From positions 62,001 through 126,000 of the forward strand of contig OENT01000006.1 of the NCBI GenBank assembly GCA_900239685.1: DNA of 64,000 nt, written 5' to 3'. The DNA comes from Rotaria macrura. Its lineage: Eukaryota > Rotifera > Eurotatoria > Philodinida > Philodinidae. The position numbers and the translations under genes were made by a program. How positions within the stretch are numbered: the stretch's first letter is position 1; each line of letters begins with the position of its first letter. The notes below the pieces were generated by a model that worked only from the letters and a program-made list of their open reading frames with translations, did not search any database and was not told the origin of the DNA. Below, piece after piece: positions 38,201 through 50,787 of this stretch.

Positions 38201-41200
38201 ACATGGTGCTGCAATAAATAATTTGTCTTGTGCATCGTTAGCGACCTTTAATGAAAAATCGTATGTTCTTTTTAATTTTATTCACAAACATAATTCAATT
38301 ATCAAGTATACTTGAAGACAACTAACATATCCATAGAGTTCATTTTGTTGTAAAAGGATTTCACATGTTAGAGAAACATCTTCATCATCACATTTGTCTA
38401 CACAGTTGATTGCATACTGTTCAAAATATTTTGCACTTTCTTGGTATCCATCCTTTAATTTTCCATAACTTGCAACCGAAAAATATTGTTTTAGAACTTT
38501 TGTTGCAATCAATGCTGGACATATTCGATGCTTCATAAAATATAAAAATACTTTGGGAACCGTTTACAAAGCACATCTAGGTAACAACCGTAGTGGATCA
38601 GATTACCTGCTCGTACGTGTTCATTCTATTTGATAATCTAGTCACTTATGTTACATAACAACTAGAAAAGTAAAATAGCAACTTTTAATTCGAATATACT
38701 TCTTCAAAATTCCATATGAGCTAAACCATTCATTAGCGACGTGACTTTGAAAAAATAAAATATGAGTATTTCTGCATAATGAATTTTCTTAGACCTGATT
38801 TTTATATGTTGCATGGAGAGTAAGTTACTCTAAATTCTTGAAAAAGAAATCAGCTCTATAGAGGTTTATTCAGAGAAGTTATCAGTACAAAGCTAACGAT
38901 GGCGATATGACACAAATAAGGACATTGATTTTCATTTCATGTATTCTAGTTTTTAAAAACTCCCAATTCGTAAAGAATTTTAGGATACTAAATATGGGCA
39001 TTTCATAGATGACTTCTGAAACTATCAAATCTGTGTGCAAAATGTTTTTTGAGCATGTTTAGATTTTTCAGAAAAACTCTACTTATTCGCCATTAGTCAC
39101 CTGACACGGTACGATAACACAAACAAGAAGGCACTCTTGTAATCAATCGAGAAGTTCTAAAATGGTCTTTAACTGTTCTAAATCATTACTCAGAGTACCT
39201 AGATGATGATGAGACAAACGCTTTTTGTTTCTGGACTTTTTATAGTCTCAGGAAAGCCGGTTTTTCGGAACCCAGGTCGACGATTACGGACTTCGTATAC
39301 GGCTGTAAACGACCGTATACGCTCCCCGCACGACCGTAAACGGTCGTATTATAGCGTTTTACATGATCCAGTATTACTGTCGTATATCGCCGTGTCGTAT
39401 ACGGACAAATACGATCGTATATGGAGGAATACGGTAGAAAATGGAAGCCGTTTACGGATTTTGTTTACGAGGACCATAAACGATCGCTTTACTCTCCGTT
39501 TCTCATCGTATTTCTCCGTATACGACACGGAGATATACGATCGTAATACTGGACCATGTATTTTGCCGTACTTCTCCGTATATGGTCGTTTACGACCGTG
39601 CTTGTTCGACCTGGGAAGGCATACTTTGGAGTTCAATCTTTGCTGAAAAATTCATCATGGATGCAGCTTGCGCCTTAGAGTTTATCGTGTATTTTCAGAC
39701 TGTTTTCTCATCTGGTTGCAGATATATTCGCTAATTACTTTTTAATTAACTACTTAATTACTTTTAATGCATAGCTATGTGAAAAGTTAAAAATTTTCCC
39801 ACAGCCCATCCTAAAAACAACTTATCCAAAAAATTCTTTCTTACAGAGAATAAAACTCAAGTGAAAGATCTGAATATTCCTGTTTTGCCCATGAAAATGA
39901 GCGTTTTATTTCTAAACAATGGTCAATTAAACTGATAGATGAATATGGAAAAATTCAGAGAATCTGATGAAGAAATTCATACATTCCTATAGTTTACGGT
40001 AATTACAAAAATATTGAAAAAATATGAAGCAATATTGTGGTTCGTGTAAACCATGTAGAATATGTTCGGAGAATCTCGATTACACGTAAAAGAAGGAAGT
40101 ATGTTGTTATCTGTTTTCTCGATTCAGATCTAAATTTTCCTTCATTATCAAATTGGAATTTTATTCTTTTTTGAATCTAACTAAATACTGAATGCGCTCA
40201 CGGTCTTAACATACCAATATGTTTTGTTTTACAAAAACAGGAGCGTGGTGTCACTGCAGTTTATTTTTGACTCAAAAACTGTTTTAACAACACATGCGTA
40301 GGATGGTATTAATTGTACTTAAAAAGAAAACTCAAAGCTACTGGCAATTTATGAATAAGAATCTTGCAGGGACGATGACGGCTCATACGGGAGTACAGTT
40401 AACATCTTCTATGTTATACGAAATGAATGAAAATTGTTGTTCTTATACCATTGTTTTCAATAATTATTAGTTAGGATAACATATATATACATAGAAGAAG
40501 TGAATATTTAAAAAAAAACATCTAATTCTAATTTTTCCGTTAGAATAGGAAGAAGATTTGTAACTATTGTACCTTTTTCAGCTTCTCTTTCTCAAGCATA
40601 CTCGACCGTACTAATGTATCCGTTTTCAACTCTTCCGGTACAGTTACTGTTCCGCAAGACCAAATTATATATTGTACATCTTTAGATTTCAAGTGTTTCC
40701 TATAGACATCGAAAAGTATACGGTAGCTAATGGATATCAATCTTCCAAAATGCGGGTAGAAAAATAACATTAAAATTTTGAAAATATTAACTTCAATACA
40801 GATAACATTCAAAAGTCAGACAAAGGTCATTGCAATGTCAGACTATAGATATATCTGTTCAATAAATACACTTTTGAACTATTTCAATATCATCTACTGT
40901 AGAAGAATGTTCGTTATACTTGCATTGAAAACCAGGGAACAAAAAGAATACTTTTAGTAACTGCTTGCACGGTAAATAAGTGATCCGAACGATTCGTCCC
41001 AAATTAGCCTATTACACGATTCTCCTCTCAAACGTTTTTCGCAATCTGTCCATTCCATGATATCTATTTTATAATAATCGTATCGTCATATATCCAAGCA
41101 GACGAAATTTTTCAAAAACGGGTTTAAGCGCCTGAAAATGGACGGAAAATCTAGGAAAGTGGACGTGTTTGGATGGCAATTCGGCGTTCCCGATTGTGAG

Positions 41201-44200
41201 AGAATAACGCTCAATTTCCTACCTTCTTGTGCGTTGAATCGCGTTTTCAGCCAAAAAACACTTGTAAATGCATAAAAAAATAGAAATAGTGGTCGTCTTA
41301 CTTATACTTAAGAACTCATTATGATCCCCTGATTGACAACGACTATGCAATAAACGACTACTATTTCTCTTTTTTCTATGCATTTACAAGCGTTTTTCGA
41401 CTGAAAACGCGATGAAACGCACAAGAAGATAGGAAAATGAGCGTTATTCACTCACAGTCGGGAACGCCCAATTGCCATCCAAACACGTCCACTATTCTCG
41501 ATTTTCCGTCCATTTTCGGGCGCTTGAACGCTATTTTGAAAATATTCGTCTGCTTGGGTATCGTATGACTTGACATTTTTACTGTTCGCTTCCTCTTGTG
41601 CATTACATAATTATTACGCTTCTTTATATCATACTAATCGTATGACCTTCTCTTTTAATTTTTCATTGCTCATATCAATTAAATAACTTTTAGCCGATTG
41701 GGGGTGCTGCCTCGCAGAACCATTCTACTGGCTCCATACTGCTCATACCATTATGGATGGATCATTGTATTCAAGAAAAATAATTCAGCAGTACCCTGGT
41801 TTCTTTTTTTCTTTGTATATAAGCCGATGTTTTTAGCAACATAAATTCGTACTCTATTGATCATATTCTCTTTGACTTCCTATGCTTCTGTTCAAATTAT
41901 CTGGGTGCGCTGGAAATTGTTGTAATTATGATGGACTTCAATATACTAAAAAGAGGATAAATAAGGCATTACAGGAATGGCGATGCTGTGATCGGAAAAG
42001 TCTATGTACATTGTCTCTCTGCGCATCTGGTACAACTATTCTTGGAGTATCTAGTGTTCACACATGCACACCAGTTTCTGATGCAATAGCATCTGATAGT
42101 GAGCATAGAGCAATGACTTTCATAAAAAGAAAACTTAACTGCAAAAACTGCAATTAGCTATGAGAATGACTCGTGTCAATTTACTAGCGATATCAGATTT
42201 ATAAAACGTTTGAATAGATTTCAAGTTGAAAGACCAAGATTTTGTTATCATACAAAGTTGTTCTGCTGTCGAGACACGGCTGTTCAAAAAGTGGCAATTG
42301 AAACGTTTTTAACTGTTGTTGATACTATACTGTAATTTTTTGGATAAAGCTCTATGATATAAAAGCATTACTGCTTCATTGCAAACTAATTAGAAACGGA
42401 TTGCGAAGAGACGAGTTGAGAAAAACATATAAGAGGAGAATTGTCTAATTGACTAGTTTGGGACAGATCGAGAGTAAACCGATGAAAAAGTGTGTGACAC
42501 GATCCTTTCAACGTCCATCTGTTCTAATTGAACGTCTTTTATGAATGTTCAGCTAGCCATATCAATATAATTCATCAATATAGCCCATAAAAATAAATCG
42601 CGCAGTATGTAATTGCGTGCTAATTCACGTGCATGATGATAGCTATTGGTATCGATGTGGTTTTCTTGCATCTGATTTGAAGAGTGTGGATTATTAGAGT
42701 GATTAGATGTTTCCATATTTATTCTTAATTCCATCATTTCATCATATTTACGTTTCTCTGCTTCTGTATCGGCACTTATTGTCAACCCCCATGTTTCACA
42801 ATATTTACGTTTCTCTGCTTCTGTTTCAAAATATAGGTCATGCATGTAATCACCGATAAGATTTTTCAGTACTCTATTGAGCACTTCAATTGTATCAATT
42901 TTGTTGATATCTTTATTTGGATCTGGCACCACAAAGTTTTTCAAATGAGTATTATCATTCATCTAGGTCAAACAATCATTGATTATCACTGAGCAAAGAC
43001 AATATTTCTAAAGAAGTTTCATACCGCTGCATACTCATCATACAGCTCCCTAATTAGTTTTGTATGTTGAGATTCTCTTGTCCATACTAAATTGGTGGGA
43101 ACGAATATATCGACTAGATCTAAATCCAATTTGAGAAATTCATAGACAAATGTTGGTGAATTGCTTTTTAGAGCTTCCATAAAGAGATTCTCTTTGCCCT
43201 AAAAAGAAAACCGAGAATTATAATTTACCTAAAAAAGATGAACTAAAAACGATTACCCAAATATTATCTAATGAATTTCGAAAAATGAAGTCTTGTGCAA
43301 CCTGAATACAATCCCATTTAATTGCTAACGCAAGTAATTTCGATAGTTCAATCATATCGGTTTTCTTATTGATATCAGTAATATGTTTTGATTCATCTTT
43401 TGTGGGTCTAATTTGTTTTTGAGTTTTTCTCAACTTTGTTACTTGTTGATGAGCTGAAAAGAAAATACTTTGTAAATAAAAGAAAGACTAAAGAAACTTT
43501 TAAGAAGAAACATTTATCCACATACATTGACAAATACTTTGAAAAATTGTTTCTGATAAATCAGTGTCTGACTTTAAATTAAATGCAGTTACTTGAATTC
43601 GAACAGATGGCTGTAGGCAATACATAACTTGATAAATTAATTTAGTCTTCTTTTGAGTTTCATCATCGTTTGACGGATTTCCCTTTTTTCTTTTCTTCGA
43701 GCGTGTATCGCTAAAGAAAGTATCTTCTACATCTTTCTCTAATTGTTCTATGTAATTTTGAAAGATCTCTAAAAGTCTGAAATAAAAATAAATTAAAAAC
43801 AACATTGAGCTGTAGAAAGTGATTTATATCAATGTACTTTTTACGTTTAGAGTTAAGATGAATTTCATTGTGGTTGTCATTACTTTAACAATCAGAAAAA
43901 AAATTAAAATTAAAAAAAAAAGAGAGAACGAAATCCTCGTGACAACTCAACGTACCTGGTAATCGGTTCCAATAGTTTGTCGGGCTTTAATTTTTTTGAT
44001 GGGAATTTCGGATCTACTGTTTCATGCTCTTCGGTAATTAATTCTTCGACTTCGTAGACAATATCTTGGTATGCGACATCATTGTCAAGTTGATTCGTCC
44101 AGACTAACCAACGAGTAAGAAAATCTGCAGCACGACCACTACCCTAGTCATGTCAATTTAATGATGAATAAAGAAGATATCTACTTCATTTTTCTTACAT

Positions 44201-47200
44201 CAATTAGAACAACAGGAATATTTGAACGTAAATCATAATATGCATTTTGTATGGTATCTATACCACCTTCAACCACGATCGTAATCACAGGAACTAAACA
44301 TTAATTAATACATTATCGATAATCTACTTCGTAAATAATTTCGTATTTCTCTTGTAGAAGTTTTCTCAAGTTGTTTTGTTTTTCTTGAAAGTAAGACCTT
44401 GCAAATATGTAATGCAAGCCACCCCCACTACTCTACTCAGTGCATGACTTTTGATGGCATATTTTCATTTACATATCAGAAAAACAAAAACTTTCATTTT
44501 AATTCTAATTGACTATCAGAGTTTTCAATCACATTTAAAAAAATGAAATTCTCTCTTTCTGATGTTGGCAAAGTGACATGATTTGATTTTTGTCCTTTTG
44601 TTTTGTTTTCTTCGTTGTGATGTACGCAATGACTCTGTTTTGCTCTGCTTTATTGAACAATTTATATTCATGTAATATTTTTCATTTGATTTTACAACAA
44701 GATTTTTGTCCTACAATCATTTATGCTTTCAAAAACATCATTATGTTTCGATACTCAATATCATAGCAGTCATTAAATGTTTGAAAAATTCAATTGATTG
44801 ATCTATGTTAAATTTTAAACTTTATGATGCAATTTAACTATTATTTACATTTCTTGCACATTCTCACTAACATGTCTAGTAAGGAATTATTTAGACTAGA
44901 GTTGAATGTTTAAAAATGAACAAATTAAACCTTGTTAAGCATTTTTCAGAAGAAGACATACTGCAGTTTTTGATCTGCATAGTTATAATAGACAGATGAG
45001 AAGTCAGACAAATTTGATTGGAACATAAAACTATTGTATTTTTTTCTCTCACAAAGTATTAAACATGTTCCTGATGCTTTAATGATACTAGGATTTCTTA
45101 TAGTTCGAATTTCACTGGTTTTTCTTTCATCCAATGCTGCTTTTTTCTATTTAAATGAGGAAAATTATTTTTATTTACATGTATTAAAAATATATTTGCT
45201 ATATACACTAAAGAATATTCGTGCTGATTGTATTGATAAAAACATTGTTTCGATGTCAAAACTAAGAATTAACATGTTATTTCTTTCTTTATTTCCTTCA
45301 ATTCATGTTCTTTATATAGACCTGACATGATTAATCTATCTCTTCAAATGATAACATTAGGAAGACTGATAGAAAGATACAATTAAACGACACATGTTCA
45401 GTAATAACTGAGTTAAAACTTTCATAATAAGTTAAAGTATTCATACCAACACATTCTATTACTCGAAGTTTCATTAGAATTAACATTCCTACATTATTTT
45501 TATATCATTATGGTGCTACTTATACTCATAAAACAATAGGGTGACAATAGGTGATTTGGCAACCTTCATTGTACTAAAAATAAAAGTTGTCTTACATAGA
45601 AAAAAGTGAAAGTCTATGTCATGTAAGGAAGAAATGCCAGAGGCGATAGCATTCAAATTTCATGACATTTTACGAAATTCGACGAAATCTAATGCAATGG
45701 TAGGAAACTAGAATTCCTCAACATAGGAATGTTTTTTCAAGACGTCTATGCTTATGTGGTCAAGTACAAATGAAAATTCTTACATCACAGTATAATGTTT
45801 AAAACTTATTGATGAGAACATTATGAATATCCTGTTTTCATATCTCGCTTTTTATCTATTTAGCTAAAACCTTATGCATCGGATCTTACTCATCGTATAA
45901 CGATGAATAAAGTTTTTAATCAAAAGAATCGATACGGTTTTTGAAGGACAATAATTTTTCTGCTGGAATAGTATCTATTTTAATAACTTGTCTATTTTGA
46001 AAAAAGCAAGTATTTTTCTTTTCTCGTTTTTATATTGTAGATTCATTGATTATCATAGACAAAGAATAGTAATCAATGTTGAAAGATTAGTCAGAATACA
46101 ATTGTCCACAGGTGCTGATGTTAATTTGAAAACGTATCGAATTTTATATCAATGCCTGTAACGAAGTTAAAACTACTGTGTTCCAAAGCATTAAGAAACT
46201 ACAATTTCAGTTCGAAACAGAAAGAACGAGTTAATTTAATGTGATTTTGCCAAAGAATAGATTTGAGCTTTATTTCGAAATAAATTTAAAATATTCACAG
46301 TTTTTAAATTTGAATGCAAATAAGTCTTCGTCGAAGTGATTGTATATTTGTAGAATGAAAATTATTATCAGTGCATAGGAATCAGAAAGTCGATGTATGG
46401 AAAATATTGTATTGAACATGATCTTTTAAAATGAAAATCTTCAACCATTTCAATTTTACATAGAAAATGATTTGATTACTACTAACTAGATCTATACATT
46501 CAGTTGTGTAACTGATTTATCACAGATACTAGATCAGTATTGGTAGGTATTATGAGTTTTCTTTTCTCATAATGGTATGAATAAAACATCATGCTACTCC
46601 TAAACTTGATAATAACATAAATATGTATGGAAAATGGGATTATGACTTGTAGAAGAGTCGTCTATTCAAACATTTGTCATAAGAAAACATACCAAAAATA
46701 TCTGCTTCATTATTTTTTCCTGCCATATGCTTAACAAATAGTGTTCGATAATCGTGACTATCAAGATTATGATAAGTACCGTCGTCTAACATCAGATAAT
46801 GACTGTGATTCCTTTCCAGATCATATTCACCCTTCTCACGTGTCTTCGATAAATTATTAACAACAGTATGCATCATATCGGTAGTCATCTATAAAATACA
46901 TCTTGTGACTATTTATCCATAATATTGTCTCAAATTGTGAAATTATACCTGTGTTTTTTCTGTAGCTTGCAATTTACCCAAGTTTTCAGCATTGCGAATA
47001 CTACCCCATTTACAAATACCAATAGCAGTAATAGGTTCTTCGTTAAAATTTGATAATTTAAATTTCTTAATTGCTTGTCCAACAAGTTGAACAATACCAG
47101 TTTTATATCCACTTGTCAGTAGCCATGCATCTAGAGCAATAAGTGTAAACAATGATCACAGATAGTAGATGCCTTCATTTAATGACATACTAGATTTGTG

Positions 47201-47794
47201 AATTATGTCAATGATACCATTTATAAAATTTGTTTCAAGTTGATCATTCAATTTAAAATATTTAGCACCACCAATAATTGATGCAATACATTCAGGCTTT
47301 GGAATTTTCCAAGCATCAAGAAGAACCTTTTCAACTTTTTCATATGGTGTATCAAAAGCTAGTCGAATATACTAACCGATTGGAAAAAAATTCATAGAAA
47401 ATAAATAAATAGACAAAGCAATTGTTTTACCCGAGCACCACCAGGCAGTTGACCATGATCAGTATTGATACATTGTTTAGTATTTTTTTCCATGGTCCAA
47501 ACAGTATGGTCTTGTTTTTCATGTTTATGTGATCTTCCACATGCACAGGTTTTGTTTGTAGCCCCACTGCTAAGATAAAATGTTCTCAGATATTGAATTA
47601 TGTACATAAAACATCTTACTGCTTTGGACCATGCGTATGACAAATTCGAGAACAAATATTTAATTGTTCAATAATATCTCCTGGAGATGATGGCTGAAGA
47701 TTCTAAAAGACAATAAGTGAAGTTTACATACAATGTGTTGAACAATTAATTCTTTTTGTACTTGATGGAGATAAGCCGAATGAGGTCTCGACAT
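35236..47794 (-). CDS. TRPM-family cation channel, copy B, interrupted by a 4-kb insertion
   Basis: Paralogue of copy A with the same layout. Firm exons include 47794-47762 (also 11 codons), 47702-47620 and 47569-47431; the stop TAA is at 35236-35238. Matching landmarks: CACGRSHKHE, IPKPECIASIIGGAKYFKL, AWLLTSGYKTGIVQLVGQAI, NHSHYLMLDDG, ITIVVEGGIDTI, DLFLWAILMNYIDMA, RICPALIATKVLKQYF, S4-region LGPH, pore NVLYPVYYFLYGQFS, S6 NLLIAMF and a coiled-coil end. The coding sequence is split between IDMA (42554) and VFLYF (38550) by 4.0 kb that has no counterpart in copy A, where this is one exon. No GT donor exists at the break, but a GC-AG intron 42553-38551 would keep the frame with loss of one codon. 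An intron near 44296-46690 is also long. Functional status is uncertain. Confidence 0.87.
39271..39615. repeat. Inverted-repeat element built from CGTATACGG-like units
   Basis: Ends are CCCAGGTCGA (39271-39280) and TCGACCTGGG (39606-39615), exact reverse complements. The inner arms are also complementary, for example a CAGTATTAC…CGTATAT block on each side. About eight CGTATA/TATACG cores occur in 345 bp, and G+C is visibly higher than around it. Open frames on both strands here are by-products of the repeat. Confidence 0.7.
41091..41560. mobile_element. MITE-like element with about 206-bp imperfect inverted arms and TA flanks
   Basis: Arms are about 41091-41296 and 41354-41560 and roughly 90% complementary by eye. 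The tips read TATCCAAGCAGACGAA on the left and the complement of TACCCAAGCAGACGAA on the right, with TA at both outer ends. That would fit a TA target-site duplication of the Tc1/mariner kind, though the flank is too short to prove it. The loop of about 57 bp is unique. No coding capacity. Confidence 0.75.
41882..42157 (+). pseudogene. FLYWCH-like zinc-finger fragment
   Basis: A 91-codon frame with the spacing of a FLYWCH domain: EWRCCDRKSLC then a conserved-looking gap to VHTCTPVSD. FLYWCH domains are common in MULE-type transposons and in derived host genes. No transposase frame follows. The next open stretch (about 42159-42336) is in another frame. It is probably a remnant carried by the insertion in TRPM-B. 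The assignment is tentative. Confidence 0.35.
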
Positions 47795-48347
47795 TTCTTT
47801 ATTAATACACAAGAAAACCAATAATATATTGCTTGATCAAATCAGAATATTATCGTAAAAGAATTCTTGTTTTTCTTTATTTTAATTCTTCTTTCTGTAA
47901 GCTTAATCATGGCATACATTGTACACAACCGTTGTTGCTAAGGAGGGATGAAGAAAGAAAAATGAATGGCGGAGAATAATGGCGTTTTATTTGTTTTTGC
48001 ATTCCCGATACCGGCGAATTTATTCATGAGAAAATAATATGCAATGGGTTTTATTTGAGTGAGAAAAATTCAAAAATAAAAGGAAAAACTGATTCGTAAC
48101 TCTTGTGAGAATATCCACTTCTGTCTCTATTGCTGTTCCAATTTAGATTACACTTCAAGAAAAAGAAATTGGCGATGAGTAATAAAGAGTACGCAGGACA
48201 AACATAAGAAGGATTTACTTTCTTGTTAACCTCTAGTTTAAAACAAATTTTCTTTCTTTTACTAGTAAATACGATGCAACAACACTTGACATTGTAAGCT
48301 ATAAGTAGTAGACTGTACTAGTAATCACGGTTCGTTTTTGAATTTAG
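47795..48347. promoter_or_regulatory. Shared intergenic region of divergent pair B (candidate bidirectional promoter)
   Basis: About 550 bp between the TRPM-B start and the first recognised partner exon, mirroring pair A. An ATG at 48269 with a donor at about 48288 could form a short first exon for the partner gene, but joining it in frame needs the second of two nearby acceptors (AG at about 48351), so this remains a guess. Confidence 0.4.
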
Positions 48348-50787
48348 ACAAGCAAAACTCTTTGGAAACAGTTCAATATAGATTTACATGGTGAAGCTCC
48401 AGAATTTCCGGATAATAAAATTTATGCAAGTATAAAAGTTGAACCTGATGAAGCTCGAAAACTCATTGAAAAATTCATAGTAAATATATCTTGTACAGGA
48501 AAAATATGTGTACAATAGAATCATTATAAAAGTTAGTACAATGAATAGAATGCCTTTTTTTCTCTTTTACATAGCTGATCGTTAATGATCGAACTCGAGG
48601 AGAATTCAATGGTACATATCGACATATATGTGCATCAGGGTTTGATATAATTAAAGAAGAAAATCGAATAAAGGTTCGAATTCAGGCTATTCCTTTTAAT
48701 AAAAGATTGGTAGCCATCAAAAAACAATCTAACTCTTGTGTATGTTATATTCAATATGATTTGCAACGAGTCTTATATCTCTTATACGTAATTATATGTG
48801 TATTTCAGTTATTTTTTTTCACCGGTCAAATATTTACGTTAAGTCCAATTATAAATTTTGATTACGTTGAAGAAACTTCACAGGTTCATGTTATTGTTAA
48901 ATGGTATCATATTGGCAATCGATATGCTCAAAAATATGTCGTCTGTTTAGACAGCAAAGAAATTCAATATGTAAGTTCACCGACTAAAGTCATGCTCACG
49001 TATCGTACAGTATTATGTGAAAAATAACTTTACTCGATTCGTTCTCGTATGCGTAGAAGAACCAATCGATTTTTTCACAGCGAATATTATTTGAGTTAGC
49101 TAAACGTCACTATCGTGAACATGCATATGCGATTCGTATGTTAACTGTTTTAGGATATGTACTTTAAAAATTCATTGTTCTATGAACTTCTTTAAATAGA
49201 AAAGAACAACAATAGATATGTAAAAACCAACTGCTCCCAAAATATTATTTTACATACTTTAAATTTTTCAAAAAACTTACCTATCATCGATCTATATTTA
49301 TACAAGAATATTCAGCTGTTCAAATAAATGTATTGGTGTTACTATCAATCTCATTGAATTCATTCGTAGAAAATAAGGAGGCTGGATTAACCCTTTCAAT
49401 TCCGTATGTCATCTCATAAATGACATACGGAACGAAAAAGAAAAATTTTGCGTTCTTTCGTCTTGTTAAACAGCGAGAATCATATGATATATTCAAAGGA
49501 AAATCACTTCGCATGGCTATGAAGAATGAATCTATGTGTCGAACACATTTTTTAGATAACTGAACGCAAGAAACACATATGTTTTAAATTGCAGGACGCA
49601 AGAGAGAGACATTGAGCTAGCTGTTTCCGTGTCTCTATAGAACGCAAGAAAATGTCGGGATAGAAAGGGTTAATTTTAGTCCTATTTACATAGCACGTAT
49701 CATTGTAATTGTTTCATTCATGAATAATTCCATCGCAATCATCTCAATTCGTAACTGATATATTCCGAAGTTCTAAGTTTTTTTCAGTTGCATAGACGTT
49801 CACCATAAGTCATTCGACTTCAGGATATAGATTATCACCTAAGATTATCAATGATTAATCTATTAATGAATTAATGAACTATAATAATATAGTGAGACGA
49901 GAATAATTAGTCAACGCTCGCTCTTGGTTATGGGTTCATTAAGAACTAATGAGAGTTATCTCCATTCCATTGATCAGTCTGCAGATACCTTGCTGAGAAC
50001 ATTAAATTCTAATTATTTTCACTTCATTCATTCAAATTTATGTGAAATAGAAGATATTACTATCACATATTTCTATCCAATGATTTGATCATTCATAGTG
50101 TGAGAAATGTTTTTAAAAATTAAAATGAAAGTAAATTTATGATTATAAATAAACGTAGGCGACGGTAAAAATAACGGTGATGGAAAAAACTATATCGTAA
50201 TACACATCTTAAACTAAGACAGAAAAATAGGTTCGCAAATTTTAATAATACTAATTATTGTATTTTTTATGATAATGAAAACCGAGAGAAAATTGCATAA
50301 GACATTAATCGTATTTTATTACCTTATAGGTAAATCAATTTTCAATAAGTAAACAAATGTCTATTTGTATACATCATTTGGAACCAGGTAGCAAGCATAC
50401 TATTCAAATCGTAGCAAAAATTAAGAGTAAACCAACAGTTTTTCTAAATATTAAGTATGATAATTGTTGTACATTCTTAATTTCAAAGATGGAAAGGAAA
50501 CACATCGATCAGATCTTATGAATTTTATTATTCCAATAAAAAAGGATCCATATATGGGTGCTAGTATAAATATAGCTGATGAAATGGTGCCGCCACGTTT
50601 ACTAAGTATGTATTGATCTATACCGTTCCTAAAATCATAAGAATGCTATTTTTCAGGTATTATTGTTGAGAACGATGACGAGACGGAAAAAGAACAGCCA
50701 GAACACGAAGATATCCGATTTCGAACACGTGTATTGGAGCTCCTTTTGAAACTTGAATTTGATATAGAAACAAGAAGGAAGCATTAG
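48348..50787 (+). CDS. Unknown protein with FN3-like region, TRPM partner gene copy B
   Basis: Six exons (48348-48479, 48575-48739, 48809-48970, 50330-50426, 50489-50605, 50657-50787) join in frame, giving 267 aa from the first recognised exon. Exon number, phases and sizes parallel copy A (for example exon 3 is 162 bp in both). Shared blocks are LWKQ…D-NKI, ARKLIEKF, CASGFD, VHVIVKWYHIG, QKYVVCLDSKEIQY and HTIQIVAKI. The FN3-like core includes the Leu-x-Pro-Gly turn (HHLEPGSKHTI). The last exon is 131 bp against 326 bp in copy A, so the acidic tail is shortened. Intron 3 has grown to 1.36 kb and carries a MITE. The 5' end was not found. Function unknown. Confidence 0.6.
49387..49673. mobile_element. 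piggyBac-type MITE (TTAA ends)
   Basis: The 287-bp segment begins TTAACCCTTTC and ends GAAAGGGTTAA, giving TTAA duplications around a CCCTTTC/GAAAGGG inverted repeat, the hallmark of piggyBac-like elements. Just inside the left end is a hairpin (TTCCGTATGTCAT … ATGACATACGGAA). Inside, a GAACGCAAGA-like unit recurs about four times. There is no transposase. It lies in intron 3 of the TRPM partner gene copy B. Confidence 0.75.

Larger units (their letters stand above)
38551..42553. mobile_element. 4.0-kb insertion inside TRPM-B
   Basis: Defined by comparison with TRPM-A, whose reading frame runs unbroken through the same point. The insert contains two inverted-repeat elements (39271-39615, 41091-41560) and a FLYWCH-like frame (41882-42157). 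I found no terminal repeats or target-site duplication at its ends, so the element class is unknown. It may be several nested insertions. It may be spliced out as a GC-AG intron. Confidence 0.6.

Noticed and set aside
39203-39646. 147-codon plus-strand frame and overlapping 95-codon minus-strand frame
   Set aside because: Both are produced by the CGTATACGG-type inverted repeat; their Arg/Tyr/Ser-rich translations mirror the repeat rather than a protein.
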